This document shows positions 34,468-42,407 of a stretch of 64,000 nt of DNA, piece after piece. Location of the stretch: contig CBDFFJ010000004.1 of assembly GCA_965246765.1 (NCBI GenBank), positions 558,001 to 622,000 on the forward strand. Direction: 5' to 3'. Numbering within the stretch: the stretch's first letter is position 1; each line of letters opens with the position of its first letter. The notes beneath the pieces are model-generated. The model did no database searches and was not told the origin of the DNA. It saw only the letters and a program-made list of their open reading frames with translations. The stretch comes from UBA1952 sp965246765. Lineage in GTDB: Bacteria > Bacteroidota > Bacteroidia > Chitinophagales > Chitinophagaceae. A program made the translations under genes and the position numbers.

Positions 34468-35142
34468 ATGAAACTGCGAGAAGCCGCCCTTTTAATCTGC
34501 ACATGCTGCGTGTTTGCCGCCTGCATCACGCCACGCAAGGGGCCGCGTAAATCTTACACCCGCGCGGCAACCATGGCGCCTTTTGACGCGGTCATCATTC
34601 CCGGCATCCCCTTCAACGGTGAGAGCTGGGACAGCGTGATGAAGGCGCGGGTGCTGTGGAGTTTTATTCTTTACAAGAACGGCTACGCGAAAAACATCAT
34701 CTACTCCGGCAGCGCGGTTTATACGCCGTACTATGAGGCTAAGGTGATGGGCCTTTACGGGCAGGCGCTTGGCATTCCTGCTGAGCATATTTTCTACGAC
34801 ACTTCGGCGAAGCACAGCACGGAGAATGTCTATTACTCTTATCTCATCGCGAAGGGGCAAGGCTTCAAATCCATTGCGCTTGCTACCGACCCGTTTCAGT
34901 CGTTCATGCTGCATCGCTTCACTCGTAAGCGGTTCGGGACGCCTATCTATCACCTGCCGTTCATTGTGGATTCGCTGGCTGCTTACAATAGCGCAAATCC
35001 GGCCATCAATGCCAGATCAGCGAAGGCGAAAAACTGGACGTCCATTAAAGACCAGGAATCGTTTAGCGAACGCTTTCGCGGTACAATGGGGCGGACGATT
35101 GACTGGAGCAAATATCCCGGCGGGAAGGTCGGCGCGCTGTAA
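34468..35142 (+). CDS. YdcF/SanA-like (DUF218) lipoprotein
   Basis: A 224-residue lipoprotein (LLICTCCVFAAC lipobox). The DUF218 fold shows in PFDAVIIPGIPFNG, KARVLWSFILYKNGYAKNIIYSGSAVYTPYYEA, MGLYGQALGIPAEHIFYDTSAKHSTENVYYS and IALATDPFQSFMLHRFTRK. Members of this family in other bacteria affect envelope integrity and lipid carrier recycling, but the biochemical activity is unsettled. ATG 34468 gives the lipoprotein signal. Confidence 0.85.
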   Translation: MKLREAALLICTCCVFAACITPRKGPRKSYTRAATMAPFDAVIIPGIPFNGESWDSVMKARVLWSFILYKNGYAKNIIYSGSAVYTPYYEAKVMGLYGQALGIPAEHIFYDTSAKHSTENVYYSYLIAKGQGFKSIALATDPFQSFMLHRFTRKRFGTPIYHLPFIVDSLAAYNSANPAINARSAKAKNWTSIKDQESFSERFRGTMGRTIDWSKYPGGKVGAL

Positions 35143-35446
35143 GGGAACGGAAAACATATTTTTTCAAGGACGCCGGGTTATCTTTTGCTTTTTTATAGCA
35201 TCAATGTGACCCCTTGCCCCAACCTGCCGGATGGGCAGCCCGTATATTTGCCCTACCCATTTCAAGCTTCACAATTATGCTTTTTTATTCCCAAAACCTG
35301 CGCAGCACGCATCGGAATCCTAAACAGATTCCACCGGGCACCGATTGTTGAAAGCCGTCCAATAACGTCTCTTCTTCTAATCGCCCCGGCCCATTGGTTC
35401 GGGGCGATTTCGTCCCTGCCCTGCCTGCTGCATAATCCATGACACT
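35143..35446. promoter_or_regulatory. 304-bp region with promoter, possible leader peptide and hairpin upstream of the AAA ATPase
   Basis: It holds an exact TATATTTG promoter element (35243-35250). A 24-codon open frame follows (35277-35351, MLFYSQNLRSTHRNPKQIPP...), with no strong codon bias toward one amino acid. A 10-bp hairpin AATCGCCCCG / CGGGGCGATT lies at 35379-35409 with only a weak T-run. If the promoter is used, the ATPase mRNA has a leader of about 190 nt. The peptide may be chance. Confidence 0.4.
35243..35250 (+). promoter_or_regulatory. Bacteroidetes -7 promoter element (TATATTTG)
   Basis: An exact TAnnTTTG match about 200 bp before the AAA ATPase start. A TTG at 35214 is a possible -33 element, though the spacing is longer than usual. 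Confidence 0.4.
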
Positions 35447-36613
35447 ATGAATTTTAAAACCAGACCCGAAGAGATGCAGACCGCAGAAACCGCCGTCATC
35501 ACACCACCATTCCGCGGCACCATTACGCCTGCGAAAGACGCCCCGCCCATGCCCCAGCCTTACAACGAAGTGTTTGTCCGCACCAACCTGTTCAGCGGCC
35601 ACTTTATAGATACCAAGTCGTTTTACCTGCACGAGTTCGGCACGCTGCCGAACGTGACCATTATCCGCCAGGTGGATTATGAGAAGGCGTATGCCTCCAT
35701 CAAAAAGGAGTACGCCGCGCAGATTGAGGAAGAGTATCACTACACCGCCATCAATCCGAAAAAGGAGAAGGAGGAAAAGGAAGAATCCGTTATCCGTTTG
35801 AAGGAGCAGATTATGCTGGAAATGGGCGATGGCTATGCCGAGCTTTATTATACCAATGCGACCGGCCCCCTTTATAAGGCGCTCGTAGCAAGGCTTTCTG
35901 GCCTGCGCGGCGGCAAGCGCACACGTCCGCAGGAAATCAATCTTATCACTAAAGGCGACTACGGCCTGGAGCTGACGAAGATGGATGTGAAGCGCACGAA
36001 GCTTGACATTGACCTGTTTTACGAGGACGATTTCAAGGACATCCACAACACTATTATCAAGCGCCTGAACAAGAAGGACGACAAGGGCATTGTGCTCCTG
36101 CACGGCATTCCCGGAACAGGCAAGACTACCTACCTGCGCTACCTCGTAGGCAAGATGAAGAAGAAGGTGCTCTTTGTGCCGCCGGATATGGCCGCGCACA
36201 TCGTGAACCCTGATTTAGTGAAGCTGCTCATTGACAATCCAAACTGCGTGCTCATAATTGAAGACGCAGAGAACATCATCATGCAGCGCCAGCCGGGCTC
36301 CGATTCAGCCGTGAGCAATCTGCTGAACATTTCCGACGGCCTTCTTTCAGATTTTTTGAACGTGCAAATCATCTGCACCTTCAACTCTTCGCTTTCTGTC
36401 GTGGATTCTGCGCTGCTGCGCAAAGGACGTTTGATAGCGAAGTACGAGTTTGGAAAGCTGTCGGTGCCAAAAGCCCAAAAGCTGAGTGAGTTTGCGAACT
36501 CCAAGCTGCGCGTGATTACGCCTATGACCGTTGCGGAGATTATGAACCAGGAAGAGAGGGGTTACGAGCAGGAGCGTCCGCGGATTGGATTCCGCTCGGC
36601 TATAATGGCCTGA
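35447..36613 (+). CDS. AAA family ATPase
   Basis: A 388-residue protein with an unrecognised N-terminal half (1-200), rich in charged residues, including KKEKEEKEE near 105. A single AAA domain follows: Walker A HGIPGTGKTTYLRYL (about 222-236), Walker B CVLIIEDAENI, sensor IICTFNSSLSVVDSALLRKGRLIAKYEF. The C-terminal KAQKLSEFANSK is the usual lid. The form resembles BCS1/classic AAA proteins that remodel other proteins, but the target is unknown. It has a long possible leader upstream. Confidence 0.88.
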   Translation: MNFKTRPEEMQTAETAVITPPFRGTITPAKDAPPMPQPYNEVFVRTNLFSGHFIDTKSFYLHEFGTLPNVTIIRQVDYEKAYASIKKEYAAQIEEEYHYTAINPKKEKEEKEESVIRLKEQIMLEMGDGYAELYYTNATGPLYKALVARLSGLRGGKRTRPQEINLITKGDYGLELTKMDVKRTKLDIDLFYEDDFKDIHNTIIKRLNKKDDKGIVLLHGIPGTGKTTYLRYLVGKMKKKVLFVPPDMAAHIVNPDLVKLLIDNPNCVLIIEDAENIIMQRQPGSDSAVSNLLNISDGLLSDFLNVQIICTFNSSLSVVDSALLRKGRLIAKYEFGKLSVPKAQKLSEFANSKLRVITPMTVAEIMNQEERGYEQERPRIGFRSAIMA

Positions 36614-36685
36614 ATGATCCGGCAGCTTTTGACACAGGGCTGCCGGCTTTCCCGTTTTTAACAGCCTTCTAATAACGGCGGGAAA

Positions 36686-36693
36686 TAAATTTG
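36686..36693 (+). promoter_or_regulatory. Bacteroidetes -7 promoter element of the HtrA gene
   Basis: TAAATTTG is an exact TAnnTTTG match 41 bp before the ATG at 36735. Confidence 0.45.
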
Positions 36694-36734
36694 ATGGTAT
36701 AGAAAGCCCTTCAAAACAGGCACTATTCAGACAA

Positions 36735-38234
36735 ATGAAATCCAGATTTCTTCCTGTCGTGCTCACCGCAGCGCTGACTTCTTTGGGCACCATCTTTCTG
36801 GCTGCCCGATTTGGAACCCATAATCCATTATTTAGCGCGGGAAATGCGCCCCAGCTGCCGGTAAACTATGCCGGCCTTGGCGACAAGCCCATTACCGCAG
36901 CAGGTGCGCCGGTAGATTTCCAGGCGGCAGCAGAGGCTTCAGTAAAGGCGGTTGTACATATCAAGACAACCATCAAAAGCAGAACGGTGTTGGCCAACGA
37001 CCCAACGATGGACGATTTCTTTGGAAACCTCTTTGGTCCGCGACAGTACACGCTTCCTCCTCAGATGGGTTCCGGCTCCGGGGTTGTCGTTTCTCCGGAT
37101 GGCTATATCGTTACTAATAATCATGTAGTGGCGGGCGCGGATCAGCTTACCGTCACATTTAATGACCGCTTTACTACGAATGCCAAAGTTATCAGCACCG
37201 ATCCTTCTACAGATCTTGCCATTGTGAAGGTGGAAGAGAATAACCTCCCCTACATGGAGTATGGCAATTCTGATGACGTTCGTCTTGGCCAGTGGGTGCT
37301 TGCCGTTGGCTATCCGCTGTCGCTGGACGCTACCGTCACCGCAGGTATCGTCAGCGCCAAAGGCCGTTCTATCGGTATTAACCGTCAGCAAAGCCGCTCT
37401 GCCATTGAGTCATTCATTCAGACGGATGCGGCAGTAAATCCCGGAAACAGTGGTGGGGCGCTCGTGAATACCCGCGGTCAGCTCATTGGAATCAATTCCG
37501 CCATCGCATCTCCTACCGGCTCCTATGCCGGATACTCTTATGCGATTCCCTCAAACCTTGTGAAGAAAGTAGTAGCCGACCTAAAGCAGTACGGCACCGT
37601 GCAGCGCGGTTATCTCGGTATTAAATATCTAGACCGGAAGGCGGCTACGCCCGAGCAGCTGAGCGCGCTAAGCCTGGATCGCACGGACGGCGTGTATGTG
37701 CAGGAAGTGACCGAAAACGGCGCCGCTAAAGTCGCAGGCATCCGCAAGGGAGATTTCATTGTGCAGGTAGCCGGCGTTCCTGTGCGCACGGAGCCCGAGC
37801 TGCTGGAGCAGATCGCACGCTACAAGCCCGGCGATCATGTGGCTATTACCTATAAGCGCGGCAATAGCGATTACAATACCACGGTAGAGCTAAAGAACAG
37901 CGCCGGCACCACTAGCGTGGTTAAAGAAGGCGCCGCCGCCAGGCTAATGGGGGCGGCAATACGTTCGCTTTCTGCCGAGGAGAAACGTACGCTCGGGGTA
38001 GGCGGTGGCATAATGGTCACCGACCCCGGTAATGGCGCGCTCGCGCGCAAGACGAGCATGCGTAAAAATTTTATCATCACCGCAGTGAATGAAAATACGG
38101 TAAATAGTATTGAAGAGTTGCAGCAAACGATTGCGGCTGCCAATGGGCGCATTCAGCTCGCGGGTTTCTATGCGGGTTATCGTGGTATGTACTACTATGC
38201 GCTCACAGATGATGGATCAGGCGGCGAGCAATAA
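36735..38234 (+). CDS. Do/HtrA family serine protease
   Basis: A 499-residue periplasmic protease-chaperone. It has an N-terminal signal/anchor (LPVVLTAALTSLGTIFLAA) and a trypsin-like domain with the triad His130 (VTNNHVV), Asp160 (STDLAIVKV) and Ser239 (NPGNSGGAL). PDZ1 starts around 275 (RGYLGIKYLDRKAATPEQL). A second PDZ-like region (MGAAIRSLSAEEKRTLGVGGG) is at the C-terminus. It degrades or refolds damaged envelope proteins. Length and order are normal for DegP/DegQ-like proteins of Bacteroidota. Confidence 0.95.
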   Translation: MKSRFLPVVLTAALTSLGTIFLAARFGTHNPLFSAGNAPQLPVNYAGLGDKPITAAGAPVDFQAAAEASVKAVVHIKTTIKSRTVLANDPTMDDFFGNLFGPRQYTLPPQMGSGSGVVVSPDGYIVTNNHVVAGADQLTVTFNDRFTTNAKVISTDPSTDLAIVKVEENNLPYMEYGNSDDVRLGQWVLAVGYPLSLDATVTAGIVSAKGRSIGINRQQSRSAIESFIQTDAAVNPGNSGGALVNTRGQLIGINSAIASPTGSYAGYSYAIPSNLVKKVVADLKQYGTVQRGYLGIKYLDRKAATPEQLSALSLDRTDGVYVQEVTENGAAKVAGIRKGDFIVQVAGVPVRTEPELLEQIARYKPGDHVAITYKRGNSDYNTTVELKNSAGTTSVVKEGAAARLMGAAIRSLSAEEKRTLGVGGGIMVTDPGNGALARKTSMRKNFIITAVNENTVNSIEELQQTIAAANGRIQLAGFYAGYRGMYYYALTDDGSGGEQ

Positions 38235-38346
38235 GCGTTGTATAATCTCCATTGTGTTTACAGCTACAGGAGGCGGCCCGTCTCTGCTACTTTTACAGAA
38301 GTCACATTCCGCAGTCGTTCGCCTGAAACCCGGAGCCTAATTCCGC

Positions 38347-38354
38347 TATTTTTG
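38347..38354 (+). promoter_or_regulatory. Bacteroidetes -7 promoter element of darB
   Basis: TATTTTTG, an exact TAnnTTTG match, ends 28 bp before the ATG at 38383. Confidence 0.5.
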
Positions 38355-38382
38355 TCCGCTGCATAAGTAAACAGCCCTGTTA

Positions 38383-39516
38383 ATGAACCCGGTTTACATA
38401 ACCCGTCTTTCCAAGTTTTTCCCGAACGATCCGATAGGTAATGATGAGATGGAATCCGTGCTCGGCATGGTAGGCGGCAAGCCTTCCCGGGCGCGGAGCA
38501 TCACGCTTCGCAATAACGGCATCAAGACACGCTACTACGCGCTGAAGGACGGCCAGCCTACGCATACGAACGTCCAGATGGCTGCGGAGGCCGTGAAATC
38601 ACTTTTTGACGATCAGCACCCTCAACAAAATCTGGAGCTGCTTGCCGCCGGCACTACTTCGCCGGAACAGCTTCTGCCTAACCATGCCGCAATGATTCAC
38701 GGCGAGCTGGGCGCTCAGCCATTGGAAATCATGTCTGCTGCGGGCGCATGCGCGTCTTCCATGCAGGCATTGAAGTATGCTTATATGGCTGTAGGGTCGG
38801 GAATGACAAAGATGGCTGCAGCGGTAGGCTCTGAGCGCTTTTCAGCCTGGACGCAGTCGTCCCGCTACCAGACTGAGGCCGAGTCCTGGAAGGAAATGGA
38901 CAAGAATCCGTACATCGCTTTTGAGAAAGATTTCCTGCGCTGGATGCTCAGTGATGGGGCCGGAGCAGCCTTGCTTGAGCCAAAGCCTAATGCTGAAGGT
39001 CGCTCGCTACGAATTGAATGGCTGGAGATACTGTCCTACGCCAACGAGCTGGAAACCTGCATGTATGCAGGGGCCGAAAAAAACGAAGACAAGACACTCA
39101 CAGGCTGGAACGATATGCACTCCTCGGCCTGGGGCGACCAGAGCATCTTTTCTTACAAGCAGGATACCCGCCTGCTGGGCGACAATATCGTTCCGCGCGG
39201 AGGCATGTTTATCAAAGAGCTAATGGAAAAGCATAAGCTCAGCGGTGCCGATATTGACTACTACCTGCCGCACATGTCCAGCGAGTTTTTCAAAAAACAG
39301 ATCTACGAATACCATGAGCAGCTGGGTATGGATCTGCCATTTGAGAAATGGTTCTACAATCTGCCTGCCGTAGGCAATGTTGGCAGCGCGTCTCCCTATC
39401 TGATGCTTGAGGAGCTGTTTTGCAGCGGACGACTCAAAGCAGGGCAGCATATACTCGTGATGGTGCCGGAGAGTGCTCGTTTTACCTACGCTTACATGTA
39501 CCTGACGGTAGTATAA
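38383..39516 (+). CDS. darB: Beta-ketoacyl-ACP synthase III family enzyme, probable dialkylresorcinol synthase DarB
   Basis: A 377-residue ketosynthase with the active-site Cys in MSAAGACASSMQALKYAYMAV, a His in DYYLPHMSSEFFKK and an Asn in NVGSASPY (replacing the usual NTSAA/S). The assignment as DarB rests on the next gene, which is a clear DarA homologue. The pair condenses two fatty-acyl chains to a 1,3-cyclohexadione that becomes a 2,5-dialkylresorcinol, a lipid and flexirubin building block. No other flexirubin or aryl-polyene gene is in the window. Confidence 0.75.
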   Translation: MNPVYITRLSKFFPNDPIGNDEMESVLGMVGGKPSRARSITLRNNGIKTRYYALKDGQPTHTNVQMAAEAVKSLFDDQHPQQNLELLAAGTTSPEQLLPNHAAMIHGELGAQPLEIMSAAGACASSMQALKYAYMAVGSGMTKMAAAVGSERFSAWTQSSRYQTEAESWKEMDKNPYIAFEKDFLRWMLSDGAGAALLEPKPNAEGRSLRIEWLEILSYANELETCMYAGAEKNEDKTLTGWNDMHSSAWGDQSIFSYKQDTRLLGDNIVPRGGMFIKELMEKHKLSGADIDYYLPHMSSEFFKKQIYEYHEQLGMDLPFEKWFYNLPAVGNVGSASPYLMLEELFCSGRLKAGQHILVMVPESARFTYAYMYLTVV

Positions 39517-39525
39517 CTTGCGCAG

Positions 39526-40584
39526 ATGGAGAAGCCGCGTGTCCTTGTCATCTATTATTCCCAATCCGGGCAGCTGCGCCGGATTATAGACAGCGTGCTG
39601 CAGGATGTGAGCAGCGAACTTCAAATTAGCTATGCGCCACTCGAGCCCGTTACGCCTTGGCCGTTTCCCTGGAAAGCCAGCACTTTTTTTGATGCAATGC
39701 CGGAAAGCGTTGTGCAGCAGCCTGCGCCGGTTAAAGCATTGCCGGAGCATATCATTAGAGGTGATTACGACCTGGTAATATTAGGCTGGCAGCCCTGGTT
39801 TCTGCATCCGTCCCAGCCGGTAACAGCATTTCTGCAAAGCGAAAGCGCTGCCCTGCTTGAAGGTAAGCCAGTCGTTACCATTGTCGGCTCCCGCAATATG
39901 TGGCTCAATGCCGGCGAAAAGGTCAAGGAAGACCTGCAGCGTGTTGGTGCACGCCATATCGGAGGCATCGTGCTGACAGATACCAATCAAAATCTGGTAT
40001 CCCTGCTTACCATAATCCGCTGGTCGTTTTCCGGCAGGAAAGAAGCCTCCCGGTGGCTGCCTGAGGCAGGCGTTCAGGCGAAGGACATTTCAGCGGCCTC
40101 GGTGTATGGCAAGCCAATTCTGGATGCAGCCCGGGCACTTGCCGAGGCGCGTTACACCGATGCAGGCGCTGCCGCTCACCTTCAGGCCGCTTATACGGGC
40201 CAGCGCGCATCCGACGAATTTCGCGCAGAAATGGACGCTGCTACCGACGATTCGTCGCCTATGCCGCCACAGGTTGCAAGTCTGCATCAAAAGCTTCTTT
40301 CGCTGGGCGCTATCAGGCTAAATACGGCACTTGTGCTGCTGGAACAGCGCGGCATCAAAAATTTTCGTTTCTGGGCAAAGTATATCCGTGAAAAAGGCGG
40401 CCCGGCGGCGGCGTCGCGGCTGGGACGGGTTACGCAATTCAAAAGGCTGCTGCTCGTAGCCATCTTCATACTTTCTCCCATCAGCTCGCTTACTGCTTTT
40501 ATCCAGCGAAAGCTGCAGCAAAAACGCCTTCGCCGCGACGTAGAATATTTTAGACAGCTGACCTACGAGCCGGGAAGAATATAA
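39526..40584 (+). CDS. darA: Dialkylresorcinol condensing enzyme DarA
   Basis: A 352-residue protein. The N-terminal flavodoxin-like part (RVLVIYYSQSGQL) is followed by PWPFPWKASTFFDAMPES, DYDLVILGWQPWFLHPSQPV, VVTIVGSRNMWLNAGEKVK and NLVSLLTIIRWSFSGRKE. This order is characteristic of DarA proteins of Bacteroidota. DarA aromatises or condenses the DarB product to dialkylresorcinol. A hydrophobic C-terminal segment (RLLLVAIFILSPISSLTAFI) suggests membrane association. It begins 9 bp after darB, so one operon. Confidence 0.8.
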   Translation: MEKPRVLVIYYSQSGQLRRIIDSVLQDVSSELQISYAPLEPVTPWPFPWKASTFFDAMPESVVQQPAPVKALPEHIIRGDYDLVILGWQPWFLHPSQPVTAFLQSESAALLEGKPVVTIVGSRNMWLNAGEKVKEDLQRVGARHIGGIVLTDTNQNLVSLLTIIRWSFSGRKEASRWLPEAGVQAKDISAASVYGKPILDAARALAEARYTDAGAAAHLQAAYTGQRASDEFRAEMDAATDDSSPMPPQVASLHQKLLSLGAIRLNTALVLLEQRGIKNFRFWAKYIREKGGPAAASRLGRVTQFKRLLLVAIFILSPISSLTAFIQRKLQQKRLRRDVEYFRQLTYEPGRI

Positions 40585-40626
40585 ATTGAAAGAGGCCATC
40601 CTTACGGGAATGGCCTCTTTCAATTT
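40584..40626. terminator. Bidirectional intrinsic terminator between darA and a YtxH-like gene
   Basis: A long stem (AAATTGAAAGAGGCCAT with ATGGCCTCTTTCAATTT) with T-rich and A-rich flanks on both sides, between convergent genes. Confidence 0.85.
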
Positions 40627-40641
40627 CAGCAGGTATCTGCC

Positions 40642-40827
40642 TCAGGCAGTCTGCGCGTCAAGGCGATCAGAGGCGGCACCTGCTGCCTGACCGTACTTTT
40701 CCTTTAATTGGCTGGCTGCCTTGCCGGCAAAATCACCGATCTGCTTGCGCACTTCCGCGCCATGCTTTGTCTTGTAGAGGTAGGCGGCGGCGCCCACCAA
40801 GGCGAGCGCCCAGAGTTTCTTGCCCAT
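40642..40827 (-). CDS. Small YtxH-like protein, 61 residues
   Basis: The product has one N-terminal hydrophobic segment (LWALALVGAAAYLY) followed by TKHGAEVRKQIGDFAGKAASQLKEKYGQ, an amphipathic helix of the YtxH (gas vesicle/stress-like) type. It is a paralogue of the divergent gene at 40980: both read GAAY(L/F)xxxTxxGxExRKxxGDxA. Such proteins are often induced by envelope or general stress; no regulator site is seen. Confidence 0.75.
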   Translation of the reverse strand: MGKKLWALALVGAAAYLYKTKHGAEVRKQIGDFAGKAASQLKEKYGQAAGAASDRLDAQTA

Positions 40828-40979
40828 GATTTTAGATTTTTGGTTGTTTGATTGAATGTTCTGCGAGTTATCAATATCATGCCAGTTGCGTACACAGAAG
40901 GACTGGCATTATGTTTTTAGGGGCTGGGCCGTATCGCCGCAATCACGCGGCACATGCTTTACACTCAAACCATTTTATC

Positions 40980-41276
40980 ATGACCGGAAAAGTAATTGCC
41001 CTCGCAGCCTTCGCAGGCGCGGCATATTTTCTCTTTGCTACCGAAAAAGGGCAGGAGATTCGCAAAGAATTGGGCGACACAGCCGAAGACTGGGCAGGCA
41101 AGCTGAGCGAGCTGGCCGATAAAGCCTCTTGCTCTGCCAAAGACCTGAAAAAGCTGGTGAGCAAAGAAGTCGCCGGCCTTAGCGACGAAGCCCGTGAGCG
41201 CATCGCCGCCATTATTGACGAAGGCACGAAGAGTGCGAAAAAGCTGCGCAATGCCGCGGCTTCAAGCCTCAACTAA
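40980..41276 (+). CDS. YtxH-like protein, 98 residues
   Basis: It starts MTGKVIALAAFAGAAYFLFATEKGQEIRK, a membrane anchor, then amphipathic helices (DTAEDWAGKLSELADKASCSAKDLKKLVSK ... IDEGTKSAKKLRNAAASS). It is the divergent paralogue of the 61-residue protein at 40642. ATG 40980 was chosen over upstream codons in the same open frame because the hydrophobic segment starts there. Probably a stress-related membrane-associated protein. Confidence 0.8.
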   Translation: MTGKVIALAAFAGAAYFLFATEKGQEIRKELGDTAEDWAGKLSELADKASCSAKDLKKLVSKEVAGLSDEARERIAAIIDEGTKSAKKLRNAAASSLN

Positions 41277-41302
41277 ACGAATTAACACCTGTGAAAACGA
41301 CG

Positions 41303-41333
41303 AGCCCCTGCCTTTGCAGGGGTTTTGTTTTTT
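41303..41333 (+). terminator. Intrinsic terminator after the YtxH-like gene
   Basis: CCCCTGC and GCAGGGG form a 7-bp stem with a 4-nt loop, followed by TTTTGTTTTTTG, 28 bp after the stop. Confidence 0.8.
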
Positions 41334-41357
41334 GATTATCGTAGGTTCGGCCCCGTT

Positions 41358-42407
41358 ATGGCAGTGCAATGCGTTTCTATTGAGCAGTTCCTGCAGCTGG
41401 CGGCGACAGCGCCGGTGCTGGATGTGAGGAGTCCGGGTGAATACGGTCATGCACACATTCCCGGAGCATATGCGTTGCCCCTTTTTTCGGACGACGAACG
41501 CAAAAAAATCGGAACGACCTACAAATGGGAAAGCCGGGAAAACGCCGTCAAGATCGGGCTGGAGGCTTTCGGGCCAAAAATGCGCGGCATGGTGGAGGAA
41601 GTTGAAGCCTTGATTCAGAAAGGCAAATACGCGGCACAGGAAGGAGGTAATCATACGGTATTGGTTCATTGCTGGCGCGGCGGCATGCGCAGCTCGGCAG
41701 TGGCCTGGCTGCTTGACTTTTACGGTTTTAACGTCAGTCTGCTGGAAGGCGGATATAAGGCCTACCGGAACTGGGTCATCAGCCATTGGCAGGACGGCGG
41801 GGCGTATCGCGTACTGAGCGGCTACACGGGCGCAGGAAAGACGGAAGTACTTCATGCACTATCCTTGCTGGGCGAGCCAGTCATTGACCTGGAGGCTCTT
41901 GCCGGCCACAAGGGCTCCGCATTTGGCGGGCTTGACGGCAAGCCGCAGCCGTCGCAGGAAATGTTTGAGAATCTGCTGGCGACACGCATCGCAAAGCTCC
42001 GCAAAGCGCATGGCGGAAAACCGATCTGGATTGAAGATGAAAGCCAGAGAATCGGCGACTTGAACATCCCGCATGAATATTTTTCTAACCTCGCTAAAGC
42101 CGATAAAATTGTCATGACAGTTGACTTTGAACAACGTCTTGACACCATTGTCCGGCAATACGGCAGCTACCCGGTTGAAAGCCTAGTGAATGGCATTATT
42201 CGCATCAAAAAGCGACTTGGGCCGCTGGAAACAAAGACGGCCGTTACCTTCCTGCTGGATGGCGAACCACGCCGATGCTTTGAAATACTGCTTCAGTACT
42301 ATGACAAGCACTATCGCCTCCATAACGGGCAGGGCGAATACAGTGTTGACGCTAATGGCAAAACAGGCGCAGAAATAGCGCGGCTTATTAAAATCTCCTA
42401 CCCATGA
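41358..42407 (+). CDS. mnmH: tRNA 2-selenouridine synthase
   Basis: MnmH (SelU) replaces sulfur with selenium at U34 of tRNAs for Lys, Glu and Gln, using selenophosphate. The 349-residue protein has an N-terminal rhodanese domain (VLDVRSPGEYGHAHIPGA) with the catalytic Cys in LVHCWRGGMRSSAVAW. A P-loop domain follows (SGYTGAGKTEVLHAL, HKGSAFGG). It overlaps selD by 4 bp, the enzyme that makes its selenium donor, so the pair is a self-contained pathway. ATG 41358 avoids the upstream terminator. Confidence 0.95.
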   Translation: MAVQCVSIEQFLQLAATAPVLDVRSPGEYGHAHIPGAYALPLFSDDERKKIGTTYKWESRENAVKIGLEAFGPKMRGMVEEVEALIQKGKYAAQEGGNHTVLVHCWRGGMRSSAVAWLLDFYGFNVSLLEGGYKAYRNWVISHWQDGGAYRVLSGYTGAGKTEVLHALSLLGEPVIDLEALAGHKGSAFGGLDGKPQPSQEMFENLLATRIAKLRKAHGGKPIWIEDESQRIGDLNIPHEYFSNLAKADKIVMTVDFEQRLDTIVRQYGSYPVESLVNGIIRIKKRLGPLETKTAVTFLLDGEPRRCFEILLQYYDKHYRLHNGQGEYSVDANGKTGAEIARLIKISYP

